Source: Centroberyx gerrardi (Eukaryota; Chordata; Actinopteri; Beryciformes; Berycidae). From it: 64,000 nucleotides of DNA. The notes under the pieces are model-generated. The model was not told where the DNA came from. It did not search any database and was given only the letters and a program-made list of their open reading frames with translations. The translations under genes were made by a program, and so were the position numbers. Shown here one piece after another: positions 1 to 11,300 of the stretch (its first letter is position 1; each line of letters begins with the position of its first letter). The DNA is taken from contig NC_135998.1 of the NCBI RefSeq assembly GCF_048128805.1, positions 20,849,156-20,913,155 on the forward strand, read 5' to 3'.

Positions 1-452
1 CCTTGCCTCACTGTCTGCCCAGACACCAGAGCCCTCTGTGAACTTGTGAACTCTATGAACTGTATGGACTGTTCCCATTCTCTCCTATCCTCAGGAACAT
101 ATGGATTGCGTAACCCTCAGGATTACACCTATATGAACTGTCCGGCCCTTGAGTTGGTCTAAAGACTGCGGCCAGCACCCCACTCTTCAGACCAAAGGGG
201 GGATGTTGGGTCAGGCCATGTGGTCAAACAAAGGAAACGCCTACATGTAAGATTGAAAGCCTAAAACACCGGCCTAACAAGGGAATCAGAAACCTGAACT
301 CTAGCCCACCCGCTGGGCTGGGACCTTAAACAAAGGAAAGCAGCGCCAAAATTCCAACAGACCCTGAAGTTCACACCTAGGTGCGAACTGGCTGAAACCC
401 AACCTCTGGTCTCTCATTGGACGAGACTCGGGAGAACCCCGGGATGTCCCCA

Positions 453-474
453 TGACGTCACCAAGAGTATAAAT
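453..474 (+). promoter_or_regulatory. LTR core promoter: CRE and TATA box
   Basis: A palindromic cAMP-response element TGACGTCA (453-460) stands 7 bases before TATAAAT (468-474), about 250 bases into the LTR, with an inverted CCAAT box (ATTGG) near 416. This is the usual position of U3 promoter elements. Transcription would start near 500. Activity is inferred, not shown. Confidence 0.55.
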
Positions 475-1333
475 TCCAGAGATACCTTTCCTCATCACCC
501 CTTATTGCGACCCCGTTGCTGAACAAGGTGGTACCTGAAACGTTCGAACTATTCTTTTGTTTAGCCGAGGCGCAGTCTTCAACTCGCGGGACGAGACCAG
601 ACTGTTTAGTGTTAACCATAACACTGTTGGATCCAGAAGGATTAGATTAGCTGTTTGTGCATCCGGCATTCTAACTCCTTACACGCACTGCCGTGGGTAG
701 CAGACCTGCAGAAGTGGACTGGAAGAGAATACAGCTAAGGACACTCCTTCCCTCCAAGAAGACAACGTAAGGATACGTTTCTTCAACCAAGTCGACTCCT
801 GGCCGACATCTTCGCTGCCTACGAGGAAAGCCAGCTGGCCGTTGTTCCGTGCACGGAGAGATAACGGTCCCGCAGATATCCTGGGAAAACCCCCGGATCG
901 ATAAGACGGACTCCACCACACACCAATCACTCGAGAGTGACTCCCAAGTAAGAGGCTTTGGTTCTGGGCAGAGACTAGAATAGGTGTGTTGAATAAGCTT
1001 ACTGATCAGAAGCTGTATTTGTGCGTATTGGGAAGCGCATCGGACCGCCGCGTCCATATTATGCTGTATGAATAATACCTCAATCATTATGCTTGCTGCT
1101 TAATTTGATTGTGTTAATGTGAAGCTGATTTGTGTTCAATTGCATGCCGCTGAGCTTGCATCCATGTTAGTAGCCACCGTATGAAGCCAATATACTGCCT
1201 TTTACCAGTTCAAAGACCAGTAACCCGGCGTACTATTTCCAAGTCGTACCCCGAGTTCCTGTGTGGTAAAAGGCTATTGTTGTGTCTCGAGACGGCGAGT
1301 AGAACCTCTAGGTTTACCCTGAGTGTTTCCCCC

Positions 1334-1369
1334 TTTCTCTCTCTCTCTCTCTCTCTCTCTCCCTTACTA

Positions 1370-1411
<42 letters not shown>
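1334..1411 (+). repeat. (CT)n / (CA)n microsatellite in LTR
   Basis: A CT run of about 14 units (1334-1361) is followed after a short spacer by a CA run of about 19 units (1374-1411). The open frames across it are only repeat translation. Confidence 0.9.
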
Positions 1412-1413
<2 letters not shown>

Positions 1414-1583
1414 ACATCTCATTACACATTCATTGCTACTTTAGAATTAGATGGTGTTGGTTTAGCTGCCTAACTCCAACTCCATCTTGGTTCCAAAACC
1501 CCTTTGTTCAAACTGCGCGGTCACAGCCGCCATCTTGAACTCTCGCGAGACGTCCCACTCACGTGGTCACGTCCGCCATCTTG

Positions 1584-1652
1584 CTCTCTCTCTCTCTCTC
1601 TCACTCACTCACTCACTCACTCACTCACTCACACACACACACACACACACAC
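1584..1652 (+). repeat. (CT)n-(CTCA)n-(CA)n compound microsatellite in LTR
   Basis: CT units, then about seven CTCA units, then CA units form one continuous compound array. It directly follows a group of promoter-like motifs (1527-1582). Confidence 0.9.
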
Positions 1653-2125
1653 GCACGCATCCATACGTGCCATATGCTGTTTGTGCCTTTATGCTTGTTA
1701 GTTAGACTGATAGTTATAGTTGTATAATAAGTTGTTGATTAACTGCAGTGTTATTGATTATTGATTGATATTGCTAAAGTTAAATAAACTCCATTATACT
1801 TTTAAAGAGAAGTTGTCTGTGATTCCTTGTGCATATGTGTTGCAATAACTGCTGGTTGTGAGGGCCTGTGTACGAATTCACCCTTCACTGTTCACTCATA
1901 AATGTACAGTGGTACTCAACCACTGTCATTTGGGGGTGAACAGCCATTCTGAGACTGTATTGAAGGTTCGGTTATTGGTCCCTGATTCCAGGGTGGTGCC
2001 CCGTTTATATTGACTCCCGTCAATAATTTTATGAATATTAATAATTTCACAATTATTAATTATTAATTGCTAATAACCAAACCTGCCCCTATCAAAGCCC
2101 AACACAAGTAAGTGCAAGTGAGCAC

Positions 2126-3002
2126 CAGTGTTGGGGAAAGTTACTTTTGAAACTAACTACTTTCTTTACTTCGTTACTTGCCCTAAATAGTAACTAGTTA
2201 CATTACTAAGTTAGTCTTCATTAAAAGTAACACGTAGAGTACTTTCACGTTACCCACGTAAAATCATGCTTTTAAGATACGTCTTCTGCTGATGTCATCA
2301 CTCTTAATGTACAGAAATCATCACTAATCATCACGTTTGGGACAAAGCCTTAAGTAACAATCTACTGCTGTCTAAAGAAAACATCAAGGCAGCTTTCAGT
2401 CACCTGGTTCCACAGTAAATACTCAGTGGGGGTTTGGACCAACTGGATGCCTTTCTGCCGTCACTGCATCACAACCGCAGGTGATTTTGACTTTATCAAC
2501 ACTGTGAAACATTGGCTCCGTGTTCCTCTCTATAAAAAAGCCTAATTTGAGAAAAAATATGCTATCGACAGGAGCTATTGACGTTAAAAGGCGCATCAAC
2601 CGGTGAATATCAAAGCAGACTGCGCTCACAAGCGCTTTCAATTCAAATCTTCAGGTGTGATAGTGAAAGCTAAACTTAGTTAACAATAATGTTCTTCTCA
2701 TTCTCTTCTGTTATTTCCAAGTTCTGCAGTTTATTGTTGTGTTCATTCTGAAAGCGAGTGGTAACCTACAAGCCTCTGCAGTCTGCTTTTAATAACATCA
2801 TGTAGCGTACAATACCTTAGTTTTTTTTTTATTTGCACTAACTAAACATTTAACCATTTGAAAGAAAAATAAAAGTAGCGAAATGTAACTTTGAGAAAGT
2901 AACTAATAACTGATTACATAAATCGCAAAAACTAACGTGTTAAGTTACTTGTTACCACAAAAAAGTTATCTGATTACTGTAACCCCGTTACCCCCAACAC
3001 TG
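2126..3002. mobile_element. Non-autonomous hAT-type element
   Basis: The element begins CAGTGTTGGGG at 2126 and ends with the reverse complement CCCCAACACTG at 3002. It is flanked by a perfect 8-bp duplication GTGAGCAC (2118-2125 and 3003-3010). CA...TG ends, short terminal repeats and 8-bp duplications are the hAT hallmark. At 877 bp, with no transposase frame, it must have been moved in trans. It sits 21 bases downstream of the LTR end. Confidence 0.88.
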
Positions 3003-3175
3003 GTGAGCACTAAAATCAAATTACTGGTATTAGCCTTAGCTTGCTTGCCTACTTAGCTATGGATCGACATACAAGTGGAGCTACTAAACGCATGTGAATG
3101 GACAAGTTTGACAATTTTGGGCCTATATATAATTTGTCTCTTACATACCTGTAATACTTGGACCCGCAGACAATA

Positions 3176-3701
3176 TTGGCTCCCGACTCAGCTTTAGGTT
3201 GAAATGGCGAGCTCCTGTTGCTAGCCTCTTGTTGCTAACAAGCAGTTCAAACAGGGTATGGCAAAATATCTCCAAAAAAGCCAGTCTGTGGTATTTTCAC
3301 AACCCAGAAAGCAGCAGCAATGTACCAATTCCACTCAGTGGATAGTCTACTCCCAAACTCTACCTGGCTCCATGTGCAATTGTTTACAATTTGATCTGAC
3401 CTTCTGCAAAACTAGACAGTGATGCACTTTCACCCCACATCAGTCTGTGCTGGTGCAGAGAAAAATAGTTCTGTGATTTCCTGATTAGTGAAAGTGTGCA
3501 TAATGGCAGAACTGTGTCATGAACTCAGAGCTTTTAATTTATTTACTTTGCAACTTTTCTGTTTACTCTCAACTCCCCTGTGGAGCCTACAAATGCCTTT
3601 TTTGGAGATATTTTGACATACCCCATTTGAACTTCTTGTTGGCAGCAAGAAGCTAGCAATGGGAGCTTGACGTTTCAACTGACAGCTAACTCGGGAGCCA
3701 A
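3176..3701. repeat. Inverted-repeat element, arms of about 105 bp
   Basis: The stretch 3176-3280 reappears in reverse complement at 3597-3701. Both arms carry TTGGCTCCC at the outer end and CAAAATATCTCCAAAAAAG at the inner end, with scattered mismatches between. The 316-bp centre is unrelated to the arms. Equal arm length suggests a fold-back or MITE-like element; no target duplication was identified. No protein is encoded. Confidence 0.7.
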
Positions 3702-3950
3702 TGCGAGGCCCACAATCCAGTTTTCCCAATATGTTGCATTGAAAATGCATCATTACGCAATGTGTTTAGAGTGGGTGAATGCTATTGTTTTTGTAATCTT
3801 ATTACTTTGTGTTGTCACCATCCCCATGATACATTCATTGCATTACCCTAACAGCACTGCTACTATTACCTCTAATAATAATAGTAATAGTAATAATCTT
3901 AGCCTAGTAATGCTACTACTATAATAATATATGCAACCACCATACCCACC

Positions 3951-3989
3951 TACACACACACGCGGGCGGGTGTGTGTGTGTGTGTGTGT
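3951..3989. repeat. CA/GT microsatellite with palindromic centre
   Basis: A short CA run meets a GT run across a GC-rich centre (ACGCGGGCGGGTGT), so the tract can fold on itself. It lies downstream of the last oacyl exon seen. Confidence 0.8.
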
Positions 3990-4066
3990 AGGGGGGTATT
4001 AGGGATCTGAGGAGGTCATGGTCCATCTTTGGCCATTGGTACAAGATCACAATCACTGAGTCTTAC

Positions 4067-5257
4067 AGTAAAGTTGGCTGATGGACAGGAATCTGTAGGA
4101 GGGCAGTTACAACAGCAGAGGCCACGCTGGTTATTAGCATTAGGCTTGCTGCCACTGCTGCCAACAACACTCTGTTCCTGAGAGAAAGAAAAACATGCAA
4201 GGATAAGACATTACATAACAAGTGTTAGAGCAGATATGGTGTGTAATGACTGTACTGGTGGCCATTATTCTACAATGACATTTGGCCAAGAAAAAAGTTT
4301 GATGTAATTAAAGAATAAAGGTAGAACTTATATAAAAGAACTGTTGGCATACCGTCTGAAAAGATAGACCAGCAGAGGAGTAGTGAGATAACACTGGAAG
4401 TCTAGAGACAGGTACCATGCCCAAGGAACACACTGGGGAGAAATAGGCACATAATTATGAAGAAATAGGTCAGTTCAGTTTATTTGTTGTTGATATTTTA
4501 CCTAGAGAAGAGGACAGACATAAAGAGGACATCAGAGGAAAGGAAAGATATGAAAAAATGAGACCAAAGGAGAAGAAGGATGACAAAAAGACTTTCATAT
4601 ACCAAAAGAGAACAGGAGCTGTGTAGAGCAGAATTACTTCCTCAACTCACCATTTTGTGGGCAACATAGAGATTGTTAATCAATAGTATGTTGGCCCACC
4701 AGAACGTCTTACAGTCCTCCACCTCGTCCTCAAATGTGAACCCGTAGGCTCCCTGCCGAGCCACAGAGAACACGCTCATGACTAGACACACAATGAACAG
4801 ATGCAGTGGCTGGACCCTGAATGGAAAGAAAGATACAGACATAGACAGAAAGATAAAGAGAGCATTTTTAATGTACATGGAACACACGTTATATTGGGTC
4901 ATCATCACTGACCAATGAAATAATATTTTATTTTATGTATGAAGTCCAGAAATGTACTTTATAGGTATTTGAGTTGAAACCACACCAAACCCAGAGGACA
5001 GAGTTTCTTTACTGACCACAAAGAGGCCAGAGGAGCAGTTTCTTGTAGGTGTTATTTGTTCTGCAAATTAGTAATGGCTTTGCATGAGGAAAGCAGTTGT
5101 TCAAGTTCTTCTTGACAGCAAAGCTAACATTTATTTTAAGTATTTGTTTTCAGTTTTGGGTGAAGACTGTGGTTTGATGGTTCGATGGTTTCCAGGAATT
5201 GTAGAAATTAGAGAAGTCTTAGTGCTATTGTGTGGAGTAGCCTGACTGTGATAGTTC

Positions 5258-5302
<45 letters not shown>

Positions 5303-8300
5303 GATTAAATTATGCATTGATTCATAGCTTGACTTGATGAACTGATATATCAATGTACCTTTTCAACCTTTTGAAGAGGAAGCTGGCCACCAAACTGAGA
5401 CTCATTTTGTCCTCAGCCCTGCGGATGGAGCTCAGCAGAGACCTGGCACTAAGCAGACCCCTATAACACACAACTTGTTCAAGAAACTGCTTAACAATTG
5501 GAAATATTGACAACTTAAAACTCACCATAAAAACTCAGTTTTTACATTCACATTACTTAATTAACCAAAATTAATTAACCAAACCAAACCGTTAATTAAC
5601 CAAACAAAGTTTAAAACTTGGTGTCTTTTCAGTCTCACCCCAGGAGTAGGAAGGTGTCTACAGACACATAAACAGGTCCACTATCGGTAAACAGATGCAG
5701 AGGATTGGCTTCAACTGTCTTCTTCCATGTATTGTAATTATCTACAATAGAAATATTGTAGAATTAATTCATGACTGACTAAATGAGTAAGGTGATTGTG
5801 TTACTGAGTGTTTTAAGGCAAGCATAGTTCTGTCACACCCAGGTTGGAAAATGCAGGCAAAATTGTGCTGTGACCACTGATGATCCAGAGCAGGCTGAGG
5901 GCGCGGATGCCATTCAGGGATGAGTAGCTGGCTCCTGCGATGCTTGAGGAGGTGCTAAGGACACCCTGGCTGGTGGTCTGTAGAGAGAATGCCTGGAGGC
6001 ACTGGTAACCACAGCTTCGAAGAAAACACAGCGGTGTGGGTCTGGTGCTCTCTACAGTTGAGACAATGAGACAATATTCACTGAGTGCAAGTTCAGAATC
6101 TAAGTATGAAGTAAACTTAGAAAGACAGTCAGACAACAAGTACAGATCCTGTACAGGCCCACAGCACGTGTGTTGAATTCCACTAGCTGCAGCCACACTG
6201 ATCCGTCAGAAAACGGACAGAATTATTGACAGATAGATTTCTGTCCGTTGGGCTGTTTTGGAAAGTCAACATTGTGGAGAGGCAGAAATACAGTAGCCTG
6301 GCTTCCCTCATAATGGTGCTACTTCATAGAAACAAGTTAAATTCACTTGAACACATTGTTTTCACTCACACTGGTTTGAAAATAGGAAAGAATGTCTAGT
6401 TTCTTCTTTCTCGACATCTTCACAACACAACCTGTCAGCTCCACGGCTCAGATTAAACTGTCTGTGCTTGTCATTTGAGTGTGCATTTGTTTAATGCATG
6501 GCCCGGCATCCTGGTTGAGTGGAGTTTTCCATTTTTAAGCACTGTGATTGGCCCGAAGGTCCAAACACCGCCCAGCCGGAAAACTCTGGTCATAAAACGA
6601 ACCGAGCCAGTACTGCCATACAAAGGCAAACCACAGTAACTACACATTTGGTCAAAATTGAGTTAGGATCATATTTGGGCTCTGTACCATCTTATTTATC
6701 TTGTGACAAAGTGTCTGGGCTGAACTAATCACCATTTTAGAGAAAAAGGACTGTCAAATTTGCAGTAACTACAAAATCCATGAGAAAACAAAGGCAGACC
6801 ACAGTATGTGAAGTTACTGCACTCTGGCTTGGTTTCACCGCGCTCCAGCTGCAGTTACTATGACTTCAAGCTATGCAGTAATGGCGCTATCCAGAGGAAA
6901 ACTCATGGTGGAACTTGCATTAAAAAACAAATACCCAGATAATGGTAAGAAAGATTCATTCCTCTTGATTGGGGCATTACCACACAACGTGGCTAGCTAA
7001 CCCAGCTCAAACTTCCCTGCTAGCTATCCTAGCTGGCTAGTTAGCACTAGTTTCAGTCATTTGCAGAAGTCCGCGATCTGTCTTCTAAATGGTTTTTGAA
7101 GCGGGGGAAGAGGCAGCTGTCAGCTGGCATGGCTTGAAACCTGTGTCAACGTTTAAGTGATGATTATTATAATGCTGAGAGGAGCAGAAACTACACACAT
7201 GATGCTGACTGACTGACTGGAAATGCCATGTAACCTATCAAAATATCACTGGCTCACCGTCAGTCTAAATGATGTGAGATGACTGATGAATCCAACCTGC
7301 AACTTGACACTGATATTCTCTTCTTTTAGCCCAGCCTACGCAGTAAATGTAGTCAATTTATTTTTATTCAATAATTCTATTTATATTCTGATTGAAAACC
7401 TGATTGCTTCATTGATTAATTTTACAGATAGATGGCATTTCTGAATGTATGTGACCATTATGTTATATTTTCTTTTATATTCTGAATAAAATGGAAATAT
7501 ATTATATTATTAATATTTTATATTACCCAGCATCTGCCCCACTCTTCCCCCACATCCCTCCTATATCTTCTTAATGAACTAGCTGTTTCATATTGGCGAA
7601 ACAATACCTGGATTATTTCAGCTGTACACTTAAAAATATTATATTATATATAAATTAATAAGGTAAACCATTGAATACGGCTGAAATAGGTTTCAAACAA
7701 TTCCCATGAAACAGATAAAACAAAACAAAAAATAATACAAATACATAGATATTGGTAGTTACTGCACTTTGCCTTTGCATAATCCATACAGTTGCATCAG
7801 GTGGTACAAAGGCAAAGTACAGTAACTGCATAGGGGTCATAGGTCAAATTTTTGGTCAGTTTTTATATATACAAAAAATTACTTTATAATAATACAATAC
7901 TTGAGCACATCATCATCATTATCTACATATAACCTATTTTCCTGGACTTTGGATAAACTTTAAAGTCATTTTTCTCAGTTTCACTGTTTGCGTAGTTACT
8001 GCACTTTGGCTTTGTAGGGCTGTGTAGTTTAAGCTTCTAATGTTATTTATTTATTTATTTGCACACTAGAACAAAAGAAGAGAACAATACAGCAAATCAG
8101 AGCCAATTGTGCAGGTGAGATGAGGTGAGAAGAAATTGTATATCCCACCTAAATAAGCAGTATGTACAACATTAGTAACAAAACAAGGAAATTACAAAAT
8201 TTAAAAGCAGCTGAAATTATGGCTTAGTAATAGCCAGCCATGTATGCATTAATACTACAACCGATGCTTCTGCCGGCATCTTGCCAACTGTCTTGTCCTG

Positions 8301-11300
8301 CTTGCTTGTCTTGCCTCTAGTATGTGTATTTGTCTTGTTCAGTGCATACTATTGTCCGTGCTGATGTGTATGCTATGTGCTCTAGTGTCATATATGTGCT
8401 TTTACTGTAGGTGTGTTTGTTCTGTCCGACGCATGCTATAGTCTATGTTATTGTGTCCGCTCTGCTAGTGTCTTGTGTACGCTATGCTTATATGTGCATT
8501 TGTTTTGTCTACATGCCATTGTCTGCTAATCTGTCCTTTCTTGTTTTATTGTCTCTCTTGTGTCACTTACTTAGTTCTTTATCTCTGTAACACATGCATT
8601 TTAATTGTATCTTATAAATTTTAGGCTGCCTTTTAAACATCTGGTCAGGGACAGCAGATGAAAACTAGCCTTTCTGGCTAACTCTGGCTCATTTACAGTT
8701 TGACTGTTGATTGATGTGCATTGTCCCTGGAAAAAAAACAAAAAAACAATAAATGTGACTGCTGGATTAGAGTGGACCTTATTTTATATTTGAAATTTTG
8801 GAGAGGTGTTGCTGATTTTAAATTGGACGTATACTTATTCCAAATTTGTGCTCCTCTGTACCGAATTGAAAACTGGCAATGGGACGAACAAAACAAAGGG
8901 AGATGAATATTATTGCCGTGTCTAGTGCTGTATGTGTGTACTTGGGAATGAAGACAGAATAGATCTTGGAAGGTTTAGGAAGGAGTGCCGGGTGATGTAG
9001 ATATTTGTAGATGAAGGAACAAATTACGTAAATGTTGATATTGAAAATGGACAATATATTCAATCTAGCAAAAAGTGGGGCTGGAGGCTCATAGCGGTTA
9101 GAGTGAGTAATTAATCTAACACATTTTTTCTGTAAAATTAAAATTCTATAAAGAGAGGTGGGGTATGCAGCGGCCCATACAGTATTGCCATATAACAGAT
9201 ATGGATACATTAAACTGTAATACAGAGTTAGAAGACTGCTGAACCATTGGAGAGATTTTGCGGATGATACCAAGCGATCTTGCCACTTTTCATCAATTTA
9301 AGGCACCAAGGAAGTTTGTTGACTGTACCTGTAAGATTTCATGTTCATCGATAATTAATTTAGCAGTAGATCTACAATATTTCCAGTGCCTGAAATGGGC
9401 CGGTACTCACCGGTACGGAGTACCGGCACTTCTGATTTTTGTCCACATGAGTACCCTCACTTCTTATTCCGTACCACCGCCTCCTGGTACGCCTTAGTTG
9501 AATGAAGAGAGTATCTCTGTATGAAAAAAGTGCGCCATAGACTTGATAGGGCTTAATTTAAGCAGACAGCATCCTACAGACTGAAGGCAGCGCTCCGCTC
9601 ACACACGGTGAGTCAAACTGCAGCCGAAAACAAAGCTGCATAGATCAAGTGAAGAGGTGTCACTCTGGCCCTAAATTAAATAGCCTCTTGTAATTACGTG
9701 TTCTGCAATATTAAAACCATTCTACTGATTTTTTGCCCCGCAAAGGCAGATTGTAAAGAATATAATGGCTTACATTCTGATGCAGGACTTTGTGGGCAAA
9801 ACGACAATGGAATGATATTGTGTAGAAAAAATAAATCCATTTATATTTTGAGCAGAGTGATGCACGTAAAAAGTTACATAATGCTAGTTTTCTTATATCA
9901 TGACTGTCAACAACAAAAGGTCAATATTGCTTTGTTGCCACTACCTCCAAAAAGCACAGACAGCTCTGTCCGTCAGTTATATAAAGACAATATTGGCCTC
10001 TGTCCATTTGCATCAGTCTTCTGTATGCTTGTCTTTCTCTGATGTAATCTTTCTCTGATATTATTACAGCACTAACCCAGCACATTTTTCTGTGTTGATT
10101 TTTTTTAAATGGCAAGGTAGGTTAGGACTAGTTGTTTTGCAGCTAAACTGACTGCAGTCTTGTTTCATTTTCAGTTGGTTTTATTGTAGCATATATGCAA
10201 TATTATATTTGTATGTAATGAAATGCATACAAAAATACATTTGAAGTGGGATATATTACCAAGATATGCGTATAAATATAAATATGTCCAAGACACATGC
10301 GATGCTCATGTCATGCAACTGCTGAATTAGGGTACTGGCACATTTTTTGGTCCAATTCAGGCACTGAATATTTCTTATATTTTCCTGTAAATATAATGAA
10401 ATTTGATTTCTTCACGTTTAGTGATAATTTGTTGAGTTTAAACCAAGTGGAGATTTTAGTCAGGCCTTCATTTGCCTCACCAATAAGTGAGTTCATGTCT
10501 TTGTGCGACAAAATCTAATTTGTATCAGCCGCAGACAAAAGAGGCAATACATTTGGTGATGCAGCAGCTAGGTCATTAATATATATAAGGAATAACAGGG
10601 GTCCCAGAATGGAACCTTGTGGGACCCCACATAATATTTGTTCTTTAGTAGATGAATATTCATTTATAGAGACATATTGAACACGATCAAGAACATAATT
10701 GGATAACCACCTATATGTGTTGTCACGAAAGCCGTAAAAGTGCAGTTTGTCAAGTAGAATATCATGATTGACAGTATCAAAAGCTTTGGATAGATCTAGA
10801 AAAATTCCAATTCATGGTTATTCCAAACTGAATGAATTTTATCAACTAGTTGTAACAGGGCAAGGTCAGTAGAGTGATTCTGGCGAAAACCATACTGGTG
10901 ATTATACAAGATGTTGTGTTCATTCAAATGGTTGAGCATTCTCTTGTATATCAATCTTTCAAGGACTTTTGAAAAACATGTCAACACAGAGATTGGGCGA
11001 TAATTATTGAAAGACTGACAGTCACCTGACTTAAACAATGGGATAACCCTTGCTGTTTTAAAATCTTTAGGTATGACACCACTTCCCATCGACTTTGATA
11101 AAATATAGGTCAATGGACTCACAATAAAGGAGGAAATTGATTTAATTAGAGCCGGATTAATTTCATCATGACCTGCTGTAGCCGTTTTCAAGGTACCAAT
11201 TATATCCAATACCTCTCCTTCACTTGGGAGCTCAAAATTTATGAGTGGGGAAACTGAAGTGAGGAACCAACAGTATGACCAATCTTTTCACAGATGAACG

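Larger units (their letters stand above)
1..2104 (+). mobile_element. 3' part of an LTR retroelement with a 1.9-kb LTR
   Basis: A purine-rich tract (AAAGGGGGGA, 194-203) is followed directly by TGTTGGG at 204; the matching end CCCAACA lies at 2098-2104, so 204-2104 reads as one LTR of about 1.9 kb with the canonical TG...CA ends. Positions 1-203 would be the last part of the internal region, ending in a polypurine tract. The LTR holds a TATA box (468-474) behind a TGACGTCA site, and an AATAAA at 1783-1788. Two microsatellite blocks (1334-1411 and 1584-1652) lie inside. No reading frame of an element protein is visible in the piece present. The 5' LTR and coding region, if they exist, lie left of the window, so the family (Ty3-type or endogenous retrovirus) cannot be decided from this piece. 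Confidence 0.75.

Noticed and set aside
1181..1705. Small frames rich in Leu-Ser, Thr-His or Cys-Val
   Set aside because: Microsatellite translations inside the LTR.
4642..4908. 88-codon minus-strand frame taken as a separate small gene
   Set aside because: It contains oacyl exon 9 (4651-4816); the rest is intron read-through.
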